A stretch of DNA of 64,000 nt from an uncultured Muribaculaceae bacterium (GCA_910586565.1 CAJUIT010000013.1:13078-77077), one strand, 5' to 3'; positions 7,539 through 16,824 are shown, counted from the stretch's first letter. The notes: a model not told the origin generated them from the letters alone. Numbers and translations are program-made.

Positions 7539-9308
7539 ATGAACATACTGGAACTTAGTGAGCAGGAAATTGTGCGCCGTCAGTCGCTGGCGCAGATGCG
7601 TGAACTGGGCATCGACCCCTATCCCGCAGCCGAATATGTTGTTAACGGTTACACCGACGAGATAAAGGAAAACTTCACCGACCTCCCGGTTGACGCCGAA
7701 GGCAATGTGCTGCCCGATGCACCCGCACCCCGCGAGGTGAGTGTGGCCGGTCGTGTGATGGGGCGCCGCATCATGGGCAAGGCTTCATTCATGGAGCTGC
7801 AGGATGCCCGCGGCCGCATTCAGGTTTACATCAACCGCGATGAGCTGTGCCCCGGCGAAAACAAGGACCTCTACAACGTGGTGTTCAAAAAGCTGCTCGA
7901 CATCGGCGACTTCGTTGGCGTTGAGGGCTACGTGTTCCGCACCCAGACGGGCGAAATCTCCATCCATGCCCGCAAGCTCACAGTTCTCAGCAAGTCGCTG
8001 CGCCCGCTCCCCATCGTGAAGATGAAGGATGGCGTTGCCTACGACAGCTTCGATGACCCCGAGCTGCGCTACCGCCGCCGTTATGTCGATCTCGTTGTGA
8101 ACGATGGAATAAAAGATATATTCATCAAGCGCACCAAGGTGTTCAACTCCATGCGCAACTACTTCAACGAGCATGGCTACATGGAGGTGGAGACCCCCAT
8201 TCTCCAGTCGATTCCCGGTGGTGCGTCGGCCCGTCCGTTCATCACCCACCACAATGCCCTCGACATACCCCTCTACCTCCGCATCGCCGACGAGCTCTAC
8301 CTCAAGCGTCTCATCGTGGGTGGCTTCGAGGGTGTGTATGAGTTCTCGAAGAACTTCCGCAACGAGGGTATGGACCGCACCCACAACCCCGAGTTCACCT
8401 GCATGGAAATCTACGTTTCCTACAAGGACTACAACTGGATGATGAATTTCACCGAAAAGATGATTGAACGCATCTGCATGGAGGTGAACGGCACAACCGA
8501 GGTGAAAGTGGGCGACAATGTGATTTCGTTCAAGGCTCCTTTCCGCCGAGTGACAATGCGCGACGCCATTCTGGAACACACCGGTTTCGACATCAACGGC
8601 AAATCGGAAGCCGAGTTGCGCGACGCTGCAAAGGGGATGGGCATCGAGGTTGACGAAACAATGGGCAAAGGAAAACTCATCGACGAGATTTTCGGCGAGA
8701 AGTGCGAAGGCACCTACATCCAGCCCACATTTATCATCGACTATCCCATCGAGATGTCGCCCCTCACCAAGCGTCACCGCAACAACCCCGAACTCACCGA
8801 GCGCTTCGAGCTTATGGTCAACGGCAAGGAGCTTGCCAACGCCTATTCCGAGCTCAACGACCCCATCGACCAGTATGAGCGCTTCGTTGAGCAGATGCGC
8901 CTTTCGGAGAAGGGTGACGACGAGGCCATGATTATCGATCACGATTTCATCCGCGCACTCGAATATGGCATGCCCCCCACATCGGGTATGGGCATCGGCA
9001 TGGACCGTCTTGTGATGCTCATGACCGGCCAGACAACCATTCAGGAAGTTCTTCTTTTCCCGCAGATGCGTCCCGAAAAGACCGTCCGCCGCGACAAGGA
9101 GGAGGCCTACACCGCCAAGGGCGTGCCCGCCGAATGGGTGGCACCCTTGCAGAAAGCCGGCATGCTCACCGTCGAGGCTCTCGAGGCTGCCGTCCCCGGC
9201 AAACTGCATCAGGAACTTTGCGGCATCAACAAAAAATATAAACTGGGGCTCAAGAATCCCACTATTGACGAAGTGACAGCCTGGATTGGCGCGACAACCG
9301 AAAATTGA
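7539..9308 (+). CDS. lysS: Lysyl-tRNA synthetase (class II)
   Basis: This 589-residue enzyme charges tRNA-Lys in the cytoplasm. The OB-fold anticodon-binding domain spans about 60-175. The class II core carries motif 2 (FRNEGMDRTHNPEF, near 270) and motif 3 (GMPPTSGMGIGMDRL, near 490). It is longer than the roughly 500-residue enzyme of other bacteria because of an extra ~75 residues after motif 3 (from RRDKEEAYTAKG to the end), a tail common in Bacteroidetes. The ATG at 7539 is preferred over an in-frame TTG three codons upstream. gpsA follows after 21 bases. Confidence 0.96.
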   Translation: MNILELSEQEIVRRQSLAQMRELGIDPYPAAEYVVNGYTDEIKENFTDLPVDAEGNVLPDAPAPREVSVAGRVMGRRIMGKASFMELQDARGRIQVYINRDELCPGENKDLYNVVFKKLLDIGDFVGVEGYVFRTQTGEISIHARKLTVLSKSLRPLPIVKMKDGVAYDSFDDPELRYRRRYVDLVVNDGIKDIFIKRTKVFNSMRNYFNEHGYMEVETPILQSIPGGASARPFITHHNALDIPLYLRIADELYLKRLIVGGFEGVYEFSKNFRNEGMDRTHNPEFTCMEIYVSYKDYNWMMNFTEKMIERICMEVNGTTEVKVGDNVISFKAPFRRVTMRDAILEHTGFDINGKSEAELRDAAKGMGIEVDETMGKGKLIDEIFGEKCEGTYIQPTFIIDYPIEMSPLTKRHRNNPELTERFELMVNGKELANAYSELNDPIDQYERFVEQMRLSEKGDDEAMIIDHDFIRALEYGMPPTSGMGIGMDRLVMLMTGQTTIQEVLLFPQMRPEKTVRRDKEEAYTAKGVPAEWVAPLQKAGMLTVEALEAAVPGKLHQELCGINKKYKLGLKNPTIDEVTAWIGATTEN

Positions 9309-9329
9309 AATAACCAACAATCGAGCGAT

Positions 9330-10337
9330 ATGTTATCGAAAGATTTCCCGGGACGTGTAGCGGTGATGGGTGGCGGCAGTTGGGCCACGGCCCTTGCCAA
9401 ACTGTTGCTCCGCAACCGCGAGACTATCCTGTGGTACATGCGCCGCGACGACCGCATAGAGGAGTTCGTTAGGCTCGGCCATAACCCGGCCTACCTCACC
9501 GACGTGCAGTTTGATGTTCAGCGCATCGAATTTTCATCCGACATAAACTATGTGGCGTCGCAGGCCGACACGATTCTGCTCGTGATGCCCTCACCCTATT
9601 TCAAGAGCCATCTCGAGAAACTCGATGTCGACATAAGCAAGAAATATGTTGTGTCGGCGGTGAAGGGGATAGTGCCGGGTGAGAATGTGCTCGTCACCGA
9701 CTATATGCGCGATAATTTCGGCGTGGCCGACGACCGGCTCATGGTGGTGTCGGGCCCCTGTCATGCCGAGGAGGTAGCCCTCGACCGTCCCACCTATCTC
9801 ACCATCGGGTGTAAGGATATCGAGGCCGCCAAGCGGTTCGGCCGCGCCGTGTGCGGCTCAAAGAACTGTCATGCCATCCCCACCACCGACGTTGACGGGG
9901 TGGAATATGCCGGCGTGCTGAAAAACGTCTATGCCATCGCCGCAGGGATTGTTCACGGCATGAAAAAGGGTGACAATTTCCTTGCCATGCTCGTTTCCAA
10001 CGCCGTGCGTGAGATGGAACATTTCCTCGATGCCGTGAATCCGCGTCCGCGCAACATCTGCGACAGCGTCTATCTCGGCGACCTCCTTGTCACCTCCTAC
10101 AGCCGCTTCAGCCGCAACCACAATTTCGGTTCGATGATTGGCAAAGGTTATTCGGTGAAGGCCGCCATGATGGAGATGGAGCAGACCGCCGAAGGCTACT
10201 ACGGAGCCAAATGCATTCACGAGATTAACCAGCGCTACGAGGTGGCGATGCCTATCGCCGATACGGTCTACGATATTCTCTACCGCCGCAACCGTGCCGA
10301 TTTGGCAATAGCCCGGTTGTCGGAGTTCCTCGATTGA
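9330..10337 (+). CDS. gpsA: NAD(P)-dependent glycerol-3-phosphate dehydrogenase
   Basis: This 335-residue enzyme reduces dihydroxyacetone phosphate to sn-glycerol-3-phosphate, the backbone precursor of phospholipids. The Rossmann loop GGGSWATALA is at residues 14-23. GPCHAEEVALDRP lies near 142-154 and the catalytic-lysine region KNVYAIAAGI near 194-203, matching GpsA in order and spacing. Length is normal for the family. It follows lysS by 21 bases and probably shares its transcript. Confidence 0.95.
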   Translation: MLSKDFPGRVAVMGGGSWATALAKLLLRNRETILWYMRRDDRIEEFVRLGHNPAYLTDVQFDVQRIEFSSDINYVASQADTILLVMPSPYFKSHLEKLDVDISKKYVVSAVKGIVPGENVLVTDYMRDNFGVADDRLMVVSGPCHAEEVALDRPTYLTIGCKDIEAAKRFGRAVCGSKNCHAIPTTDVDGVEYAGVLKNVYAIAAGIVHGMKKGDNFLAMLVSNAVREMEHFLDAVNPRPRNICDSVYLGDLLVTSYSRFSRNHNFGSMIGKGYSVKAAMMEMEQTAEGYYGAKCIHEINQRYEVAMPIADTVYDILYRRNRADLAIARLSEFLD

Positions 10338-10392
10338 TTCCCTTTCGGCATAAAACCGTTATCACTATCAACAGATTATCCCGCCTCAGCAG

Positions 10393-11085
10393 TTGATTTC
10401 GTTGCGCGACATACACAAAAGCTACGACAGTCTTGAAGTCGTGAAAGGGGTGAACCTCGATGTCACCCCCGGCGAGATTATGGCCATAGTCGGTCCGAGC
10501 GGAGCGGGAAAAACCACCCTGTTGCAGATAATGGGCACCCTCGACCGCCCCGACTCGGGAACGGTGAGCTACGACGGTGTGGATGTTGCCTCGATGTCGG
10601 ATTCCCGTCTGGCGCGATTCCGCAATGCTTCAATCGGTTTTGTGTTCCAGTTTCATCAGCTGTTGCCCGAGTTTTCGGTGCTTGAAAATGTGGCTATGCC
10701 CGCCCTCATCGGCGGAACAAGCCGCAAGGAGGCATTTGCAAGGGCAAAGGAGCTGATTGATTACCTCGGCATTGCAGAGCGTGCCACGCATCGCCCGGCG
10801 CAGCTTTCGGGAGGAGAGCGTCAACGCGCCGCAGTGGCGCGCGCGCTTGTTAACCGCCCCTCGGTGGTGCTTGCCGACGAGCCTTCGGGGAGCCTCGACT
10901 CCCACAACCGCATGGAGCTGCACAAACTCTTTTTCGACCTGCGGCGCGACATGGGGCAGACGTTCGTTATCGTCACCCACGACGAATCGCTGGCCGCCGA
11001 TTGCGACCGCGTTGTGCACATGACCGACGGCACCATCTGCAACATCACACAATCAAACTCACTCTCCAACCCTGCTTCGCGATGA
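10393..11085 (+). CDS. lolD: ABC transporter ATPase, LolD type
   Basis: This 230-residue ABC ATPase belongs to the LolD/MacB-type subfamily, which drives lipoprotein release from the inner membrane or related export. The Walker A GPSGAGKTT is at about 36-44, the Q-loop region near 90, the signature LSGGERQR near 139-146 and Walker B VVLADEPSGSLD near 159-170. FQFHQLLPEFSVLENV is typical of the LolD group. No ATG fits the start; a TTG at 10393 gives the usual MISLRDIHKSY opening. The LolC/E permease is not adjacent, so it must be encoded elsewhere. The gene overlaps the next one by ATGA. Confidence 0.88.
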   Translation: MISLRDIHKSYDSLEVVKGVNLDVTPGEIMAIVGPSGAGKTTLLQIMGTLDRPDSGTVSYDGVDVASMSDSRLARFRNASIGFVFQFHQLLPEFSVLENVAMPALIGGTSRKEAFARAKELIDYLGIAERATHRPAQLSGGERQRAAVARALVNRPSVVLADEPSGSLDSHNRMELHKLFFDLRRDMGQTFVIVTHDESLAADCDRVVHMTDGTICNITQSNSLSNPASR

Positions 11086-11816
11086 AACTCCCACTCATCT
11101 TCTCCACGCTCCGAAATGCATTCCGCCGTTTTTGCGTACCTGTGCTGCTCTTTGCCGCAGGGGTTGCCGCGCAGGGATGTGCCGACAACGATTACGACGG
11201 GGAGCATCGGCAGGCAACACTCTACGACATTGTGGAGCTGACTTCGACCGATGCCGCAGGGAGCACCTTCACATTATGGCGTCCCGACGCCGATGAGGCG
11301 GTGACGCTCCGTGCCTCCTCCCGTGTGAGCGGCGTTTCAGCCGGCGACTGCCTTTTCCTTGCCTATACACCCCTCAACGGGAAGGCCTACACATCGGGCG
11401 ATATCACAATTCAGGCGCAGGGCTACGTCAACAACAGCACGTTGAAAAAGAGCACCCCCGAAAAACTTGACGGGTGGGATAGCGAACCAGTGTATCTGAT
11501 GAGCCTGTGGCGTGCCGGCAACAAAGTGTGCATGCGGTTGCGCATGACCTACGATGAGCATGCTCGCCTGTTTGCTCTCGTGGCCGATGAAACCACCCTC
11601 GAGGAGGAATATCCAACGGTCTATCTCTTTCACCGGCGCATAAATACCGATGATAATTTCGCCCGCCAATATTATGCGGCGTTTGACGTCTCGGCACTCT
11701 GGGCGCTCCCCGGTTGCCGCGGCGTGCGCGTGAGGGTCAACAACTCCAACAATCCCGCTCTCAACACATTCACAATCGAGAACCCCTCCTACACACCTGT
11801 TGCCGGAGAAAATTGA
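11082..11816 (+). CDS. NigD-like lipoprotein
   Basis: This encodes 244 residues. A signal peptide of about 32 residues ends at AAQGC, a usable lipobox, so it is predicted to be a lipoprotein. The remaining beta-rich sequence, with paired TLYDIVELTST and VYLMSLWRAGNKVCMRLRMTY stretches, resembles the NigD-like family found in Bacteroidales. The biochemical role of that family is unknown. The ATG overlaps the lolD stop by 4 bases, so translation is coupled. The pairing hints that it may be a substrate or partner of the transporter, which is inference only. Confidence 0.72.
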   Translation: MKLPLIFSTLRNAFRRFCVPVLLFAAGVAAQGCADNDYDGEHRQATLYDIVELTSTDAAGSTFTLWRPDADEAVTLRASSRVSGVSAGDCLFLAYTPLNGKAYTSGDITIQAQGYVNNSTLKKSTPEKLDGWDSEPVYLMSLWRAGNKVCMRLRMTYDEHARLFALVADETTLEEEYPTVYLFHRRINTDDNFARQYYAAFDVSALWALPGCRGVRVRVNNSNNPALNTFTIENPSYTPVAGEN

Positions 11817-11883
11817 TTTTCACCTGTGTCGGCGGTCGTCCGACTGTTTTAACCCGAGGTGACACCATTTCACTTATTTTGGG

Positions 11884-11913
11884 TTGGCGGGTGAAAAAAA
11901 TTGCGTAAATTTG
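11884..11913 (+). promoter_or_regulatory. Bacteroidetes-type promoter upstream of structured region
   Basis: TTG (11884-11886), 19 bases, TAAATTTG (11906-11913) match the consensus well. The start site would be near 11920, about 395 bases before the DUF3467 ATG. This implies a long leader or a separate RNA. Confidence 0.55.
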
Positions 11914-12099
11914 TATTCGTGTCGCATCGCCGGCAGCGCCGTTGTTTTTGCTGAAATCCGCATTTACCGGTGCTTCGTGCTTGAATTGGCACGGTTTGTG
12001 TTATGCAACATTAGTGACTCCTGAAAACCGGTTGATGAACCTTTGCGAATGTTTCCCCGTTATGGAAAAACGCCGAAGGCATCAGCGTTTGAAGAGTCA

Positions 12100-12280
12100 G
12101 AAGTCATCTTGACTTTTTATTTGTTAACACCGGCGATGATTTCCGGAGCCGGTTTGGCCTGAGGAGGAGGGAGCGATGCGGGCATCGTGACCGACAACGA
12201 GGGGCAAACCGGCCCGAAAAGACCGCCGGGGTTGACAAAAGACAATTTTTCAACTTTCGGTAAAAAGTCAAGATGACTTC
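12100..12280 (+). ncRNA. Nested inverted-repeat element, candidate structured RNA
   Basis: GAAGTCATCTTGACTTTTTA (12100-12119) is repeated perfectly as its reverse complement at 12261-12280. Inside it TTGTTAACACCGGCG pairs with CGCCGGGGTTGACAA, GCCGGTTTG with CAAACCGGC, and CGATG with CATCG around a CGGG loop. The result is one long, almost coaxial hairpin of about 180 bases. No ORF is conserved in it. It lies between the 11906 promoter and the DUF3467 gene. It could be a 6S-like or other regulatory RNA, a long leader, or a miniature inverted-repeat element; the sequence alone does not decide. Confidence 0.4.
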
Positions 12281-12314
12281 AAACATTAATATAAACTTTT
12301 AATACCATAGAATC

Positions 12315-12632
12315 ATGGCAGAAAACAAACAGGAAATCAAAATCGAACTCACTCCCGAAATCGCGTCAGGTCACTACTCGAATCTCGCGGTAATCTCCCA
12401 CACCCCCGGTGAATTCTTCATCGACTTCATCAATGTTGCCCCCAACATGCCCCAGGCACGTGTGCAGAGCCGCATCATCATGAATCCCGAAAACGCTAAG
12501 AACCTGCTGTTCGCCCTCCGCGACAACCTGCAGAAATATGAGAACACCTACGGCGAAATCGAGCGCAAAACTCCCCGCAACAACGGCGGCGCCAACAACA
12601 ACGGTGGTCTCCCCAACCCCTTCCAGGCCTGA
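12315..12632 (+). CDS. DUF3467 protein
   Basis: This 105-residue protein matches DUF3467: an early IELTPEIASGHYSNLAVISH strand, FIDFINVAPNMPQARVQSRI, and MNPENAKNLLFALRDNLQKYE. The C-terminal NNGGANNNGG tail is low-complexity. Members are small cytoplasmic proteins widespread in Bacteroidetes, and their role has not been defined. The gene is followed 59 bases later by cysS and preceded by the unusual structured region, which may be its leader. Confidence 0.82.
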   Translation: MAENKQEIKIELTPEIASGHYSNLAVISHTPGEFFIDFINVAPNMPQARVQSRIIMNPENAKNLLFALRDNLQKYENTYGEIERKTPRNNGGANNNGGLPNPFQA

Positions 12633-12691
12633 TAACACGGCCGGGGGAGGGGGCCGAAGGGGAAACAAACACGCCTAATCGAAAGCGAAAA

Positions 12692-14179
12692 ATGAAACAG
12701 AACAATCTGTGTATCTACAACTCCATGTCACGTCAGAAGGAGCTTTTCCGCCCCCTGCACGCCGACAAGGTGGGAATGTATGTGTGCGGTCCCACGGTTT
12801 ATGGCGACGGCCATCTGGGGCATGCGCGTCCGGCAATCACGTTCGACGTGGTTTTCCGCTATCTGCGTCATCTCGGCTACAGCGTGCGCTATGTGCGCAA
12901 CATCACCGATGTTGGTCACCTCGAGCATGATGCCGACGAGGGTGAGGATAAGATTGCCAAGAAAGCCCGTCTCGAACAGCTTGAACCGATGGAGGTTGTG
13001 CAGCACTACCTCAACCGCTATCACGATGCGATGGCGCGCCTCAACGTGCTCCCTCCCTCGATTGAGCCGCATGCTTCGGGCCACATCATTGAACAGATTG
13101 AATATATCAAGAAAATAATCGAGGCCGGCTATGCCTACGAAAGCAACGGCTCGATTTATTTCGATGTGCCCAAATATAACGCCGAGCACCGCTACGGCAA
13201 ACTTTCGGGGCGCAACATCGACGAGCTTCTTTCCGAAACCCGCGCTCTCGACGGCCAGCAGGAAAAGCATCACCCCGCCGACTTCGCCCTCTGGAAAAAG
13301 GCGCAGCCCGAGCACATCATGCGCTGGCCCTCCCCCTGGAGCGACGGTTTCCCCGGGTGGCACCTCGAATGCTCCACTATGGGTGAGAAATATCTCGGCG
13401 AGTCGTTCGACATCCACGGCGGCGGCATGGACCTCAAGTTCCCACACCATGAGTGTGAGATTGCGCAGAGCGTGGCTCACCACGGCCATGACACCGTGCG
13501 CTACTGGATGCACAACAACATGATTACCATCAACGGCCAGAAAATGGGCAAGTCGCTCGGCAACTTCATCACCCTCGATGAATTCTTCACGGGGTCGCAT
13601 CCGTTGCTCACGCAGGCCTATTCGCCCATGACCATCCGTTTCTTCATCCTTCAGGCACAGTATCGCTCAACGGTCGATTTCTCCAACGAGGCCCTTCAGG
13701 CATCGGAAAAGGCTCTTGACCGCATGCTCGAAGGGTGGCGCCGTCTGGCCGACATCAAGCCCTCGGCCGAGTCGACCGTGAGTGCCGAAGTCGATGCCCT
13801 TGAGGGGAAATGCTACGAAGCGCTCGACGACGATTTCAACACCCCCATTGTGATTGCCCACCTCTTTGAGGCTGTAGGCATCATCAACAAGGTGCGCGAC
13901 GGCCATGCAACCGCAACCGCCGATGATGTTGAGAAGCTGCGCCGTTTGTTCGACACCTTCCTGTTCGACATTTTGGGAATGCGCCCCGAGGCTGCCGACG
14001 TGGCCGACACCAAGGCGCTCGAACCCTACCGTGGAGCTGTCGACCTGCTGCTGCAGGTGCGTTCCGAGGCAAAATCGAAAAAAGACTGGGCCACATCCGA
14101 TCTTATCCGCGACCGCCTCGCCGCCCTCGGCTTCGCCGTGAAGGACACCAAGGATGGTGTGGAGTGGAGCGTGAAATAA
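12692..14179 (+). CDS. cysS: Cysteinyl-tRNA synthetase
   Basis: This 495-residue class I synthetase charges tRNA-Cys. The zinc/cysteine-binding CGPTVYGDGHLGHAR (residues 32-46) includes the HIGH-type motif. WHLECSTM near 224-231 and HHECEIAQ near 252-259 supply further zinc ligands. KMGKSLGN near 284-291 is the KMSKS-type loop. The C-terminal anticodon-binding part from about 370 is complete. The adjacent RecD-like helicase gene begins 15 bases after the stop. Confidence 0.96.
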   Translation: MKQNNLCIYNSMSRQKELFRPLHADKVGMYVCGPTVYGDGHLGHARPAITFDVVFRYLRHLGYSVRYVRNITDVGHLEHDADEGEDKIAKKARLEQLEPMEVVQHYLNRYHDAMARLNVLPPSIEPHASGHIIEQIEYIKKIIEAGYAYESNGSIYFDVPKYNAEHRYGKLSGRNIDELLSETRALDGQQEKHHPADFALWKKAQPEHIMRWPSPWSDGFPGWHLECSTMGEKYLGESFDIHGGGMDLKFPHHECEIAQSVAHHGHDTVRYWMHNNMITINGQKMGKSLGNFITLDEFFTGSHPLLTQAYSPMTIRFFILQAQYRSTVDFSNEALQASEKALDRMLEGWRRLADIKPSAESTVSAEVDALEGKCYEALDDDFNTPIVIAHLFEAVGIINKVRDGHATATADDVEKLRRLFDTFLFDILGMRPEAADVADTKALEPYRGAVDLLLQVRSEAKSKKDWATSDLIRDRLAALGFAVKDTKDGVEWSVK

Positions 14180-14194
14180 CCGGAGGAGGGGAAG

Positions 14195-15637
14195 GTGGAT
14201 ATCCACGGCTTTGCAACGATGGTGCTCGACATGCTGCCGTTCGAGCCGACCGACCAGCAGATTAAGCTGGTGGCCGCTTTGGCGCGCTTCTGCTCGGCCT
14301 ACACTCCGCAGGACTCCGTGTTCCTCCTCAACGGATATGCCGGCACCGGCAAAACCTCTGTGATGGGAGCGCTTGTGCGCACCCTCAACGCTATCAGAAT
14401 ACCAACCGTGCTGCTCGCCTCAACAGGGCGGGCAGCTAAGGTTTTCTCCAATTTCACCGGACTGCCGGCCTATACCATCCACCGCAAAATCTACCGTGCC
14501 CCCTCGGTGGGGCCCGACGGAAAACTTGTTGCGCGGGTGAATCAGAACCCCCATGTCAACACGGTATTTATTGTGGATGAGGCTTCGATGATTGGCGACG
14601 GAGCCGAAGGGGGGATGAATCTGTTGCAGGATTTAATAATGTATGTCTACACCGGTGTGAACTGCCGCCTGATTATGTTGGGTGACACCGCGCAGCTTCC
14701 ACCCGTGGGGCTCGATGAGTCGCCGGCAATGAATCCGCTGGTGCTGAAAGAATTGGGAATGAGGGTGACACGGGCCGTGATGACGCGCACCGTGCGCCAG
14801 AAGCGCCGGTCGGGAATCCTCTACAATGCCACTAAATTGCGGCGCGCCCTTGCCACCGACCCGCTCCCCGAGCCTGAGTTGCGTGTGACCGGTTTCCCCG
14901 ATGTGACTGTGGTGGCGCCTGAGGAACTTGAGGAAGCCCTTCAGAAATCGTTCGAAGCCTATGGCGAGGGGGAAACTATTATAATAACGCGCTCCAACCG
15001 CCGCGCTGTCGATTTCAATCTCGCCGTGAGGCGTGTGATTTACGACCGCGAGGAAATTCTTGTGAAAGGGGAGAGGTTGCTGGTTGGGAAAAACAATTAT
15101 TACTGGACACGCCGCTCGGTGATTGAGAGCAACGATTCCGACCCCGAAGGGCGACGCATGGAGTTTGTGGCCAATGGCGAGATGGCGATAGTTGAGGAGG
15201 TTTATTCAACCGAGCAGCGCGGGCAGATGCTTTTTGCCGACGTGCGGCTCTATTTCCCCGACCACGATTCGCATCTCGATGCCAAAATAAACCTCGACAC
15301 ACTAACCACCGACACCGCCCACCTCCCCTATGAAAAGCAGCGGGCATTGGCCGACATGGCATTTGCCGATGCCGGGTTGGGGGGCGACGCTTCGCAAACG
15401 GCTATGCGCGAGGCGCTGAAAAGCAACCCCTATTTCAATGCTTTGCAGGTGAAATATGCCTACGCCGTCACCTGCCACAAGGCACAGGGTGGTCAATGGG
15501 CATCGGTGTTTGTCGATATGGGGTATATTCCCCCCGAGGCCTATCGCTCGGTTGACTTCTACCGTTGGCTCTACACGGCGGTGACACGTGCCACACGTCA
15601 GTTGTCGTTGGTCAACCCCTCCTGCGCGATAGTGTGA
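14195..15637 (+). CDS. RecD-like ATP-dependent DNA helicase
   Basis: This 480-residue superfamily 1 helicase resembles the RecD/TraA group (AAA_30 plus UvrD_C_2). Walker A GYAGTGKTS is at about 46-54. ASTGRAAK forms motif Ia and VDEASMIGD carries Walker B near 129. GDTAQLPPV is motif III and TCHKAQG, with WLYTAVTRA, forms motifs V-VI near the C-terminus. It would unwind DNA during repair or recombination; the partner is unknown. A GTG start at 14195 is supported by a good GGAGGAGGGGA ribosome-binding site. Its last 40 bases overlap the convergent flavo-diiron gene. Confidence 0.88.
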   Translation: MDIHGFATMVLDMLPFEPTDQQIKLVAALARFCSAYTPQDSVFLLNGYAGTGKTSVMGALVRTLNAIRIPTVLLASTGRAAKVFSNFTGLPAYTIHRKIYRAPSVGPDGKLVARVNQNPHVNTVFIVDEASMIGDGAEGGMNLLQDLIMYVYTGVNCRLIMLGDTAQLPPVGLDESPAMNPLVLKELGMRVTRAVMTRTVRQKRRSGILYNATKLRRALATDPLPEPELRVTGFPDVTVVAPEELEEALQKSFEAYGEGETIIITRSNRRAVDFNLAVRRVIYDREEILVKGERLLVGKNNYYWTRRSVIESNDSDPEGRRMEFVANGEMAIVEEVYSTEQRGQMLFADVRLYFPDHDSHLDAKINLDTLTTDTAHLPYEKQRALADMAFADAGLGGDASQTAMREALKSNPYFNALQVKYAYAVTCHKAQGGQWASVFVDMGYIPPEAYRSVDFYRWLYTAVTRATRQLSLVNPSCAIV

Positions 15638-16824
15638 AGGGCCGAGGCGAGAGCACGCGCGGCTTCGCGGCAATTTTCGAAATCAGATGAATCGGGTGCA
15701 TGTTTGAGCGACACCGGTTCGGCAACGGCTGCTATTTTGCAAGCTTCGAGCGTTGCCGCCATCCGTTTTGTGGCTTGCTGTGACCATGTGTGCGACCCTA
15801 TAATCATCACTTCGCGATTCTTCACCCCGCGGGTTGCCATCGCTTCAAGGAATGTGGCGACCGGAGGGAAGAGTGTGTCGGAGTAGGTTGGGGCGGCAAC
15901 CACGAGTCCGCGGTGGGTGAACAGCTCGGTAAGGAGATAGCTCAGGTTGGTCACCGAGGCGTTGAACATGGCAATCTCCTTGATTCCCTGTGCGGCGAGT
16001 TCGCGGGCGGCGGCTTCGGCCATCTGCTCGGTGTTGCCATACATTGAGCCGTACACGATTGTCACCCCGTTGTCGAGCGGTTCGTAGCGGCTGAGTTTGT
16101 CGTAGAGACTCACAACCTCGGCAATGCGTTTGCGCCACACAGGCCCGTGGGTAGAGCACACGGTTGAAATTTCCACACCATCGAATTTGCGCAGGGCTTT
16201 CTGAACGAACATGCCATATTTCCCCACAATGTTGCTGTAGTAGCGCACCATCTCGGGGAAATAGCGGTCGGTGTTCATCTCCTCGTCGGTGACTGCACCG
16301 TTGAGCGCGCCGAAGCATCCGAAAGCATCTCCTCCGAAAAGGGTGTGTTCCTCCTCAAGGTAGGTCATCATCGTTTCGGGCCAGTGAACCATCGGGGTGA
16401 GGGTGAACCGCAATGTGCAGCCGTCGCCGAGGCTCAGTGTGTCGCCATCTTTCACGGTGAGCGTGTCGGTGTCGATGCCGTAGTAGCCGTGCACCATCGC
16501 AAGGGTCTGTGCATTGCCAACAATCACGAGGTTGGGGAAAGCCTGCCTGAGCACACGGATAGCCCCGGAGTGGTCGGGCTCCATGTGATTTATGATGAGA
16601 TAGTCGGGTGTGCGGTCGCCGGCAATTTCCTTGATGCTGTCGATTTGCCGCAGTGCGTGCGACACCTCCACACCGTCGATAATGGCGATTTTTTCTGAAC
16701 CGGTGACGAGATAGGAGTTGTAGCTAACGCCGTAGGGGAGGGGCCAGAGCCCTTCAAAACGGGTTGTTGTGCGGTCGTTGACACCAATGTAGTGAATTGC
16801 GGGAGAAATCTGTGCGGTAGTCAT
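15598..16824 (-). CDS. Flavo-diiron protein (A-type flavoprotein)
   Basis: This 408-residue protein has the two-domain layout of flavo-diiron proteins, soluble enzymes that reduce O2 to water or NO to N2O and protect anaerobes. The N-terminal metallo-beta-lactamase-like domain carries the diiron ligands NHMEPDH near residue 79-85, GDAFG near 166 and STHGP near 225. The C-terminal flavodoxin domain starts with IVYGSMYGNTEQMAE near 256, the FMN phosphate loop. A good promoter lies just upstream. An electron-donating rubredoxin was not found nearby. The 3' end overlaps the helicase gene on the other strand by 40 bases. Confidence 0.92.
   Translation of the reverse strand: MTTAQISPAIHYIGVNDRTTTRFEGLWPLPYGVSYNSYLVTGSEKIAIIDGVEVSHALRQIDSIKEIAGDRTPDYLIINHMEPDHSGAIRVLRQAFPNLVIVGNAQTLAMVHGYYGIDTDTLTVKDGDTLSLGDGCTLRFTLTPMVHWPETMMTYLEEEHTLFGGDAFGCFGALNGAVTDEEMNTDRYFPEMVRYYSNIVGKYGMFVQKALRKFDGVEISTVCSTHGPVWRKRIAEVVSLYDKLSRYEPLDNGVTIVYGSMYGNTEQMAEAAARELAAQGIKEIAMFNASVTNLSYLLTELFTHRGLVVAAPTYSDTLFPPVATFLEAMATRGVKNREVMIIGSHTWSQQATKRMAATLEACKIAAVAEPVSLKHAPDSSDFENCREAARALASALHTIAQEGLTNDN

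Noticed and set aside
7785..9320. Long minus-strand open frame (511 codons) opposite lysS
   Set aside because: It mirrors the lysS codons, is His/Val/Leu-rich in the way antisense frames of GC-rich genes are, and the plus-strand lysS is certain.
12728..13600. Minus-strand open frame opposite cysS
   Set aside because: Antisense shadow of a clear cysteinyl-tRNA synthetase gene.
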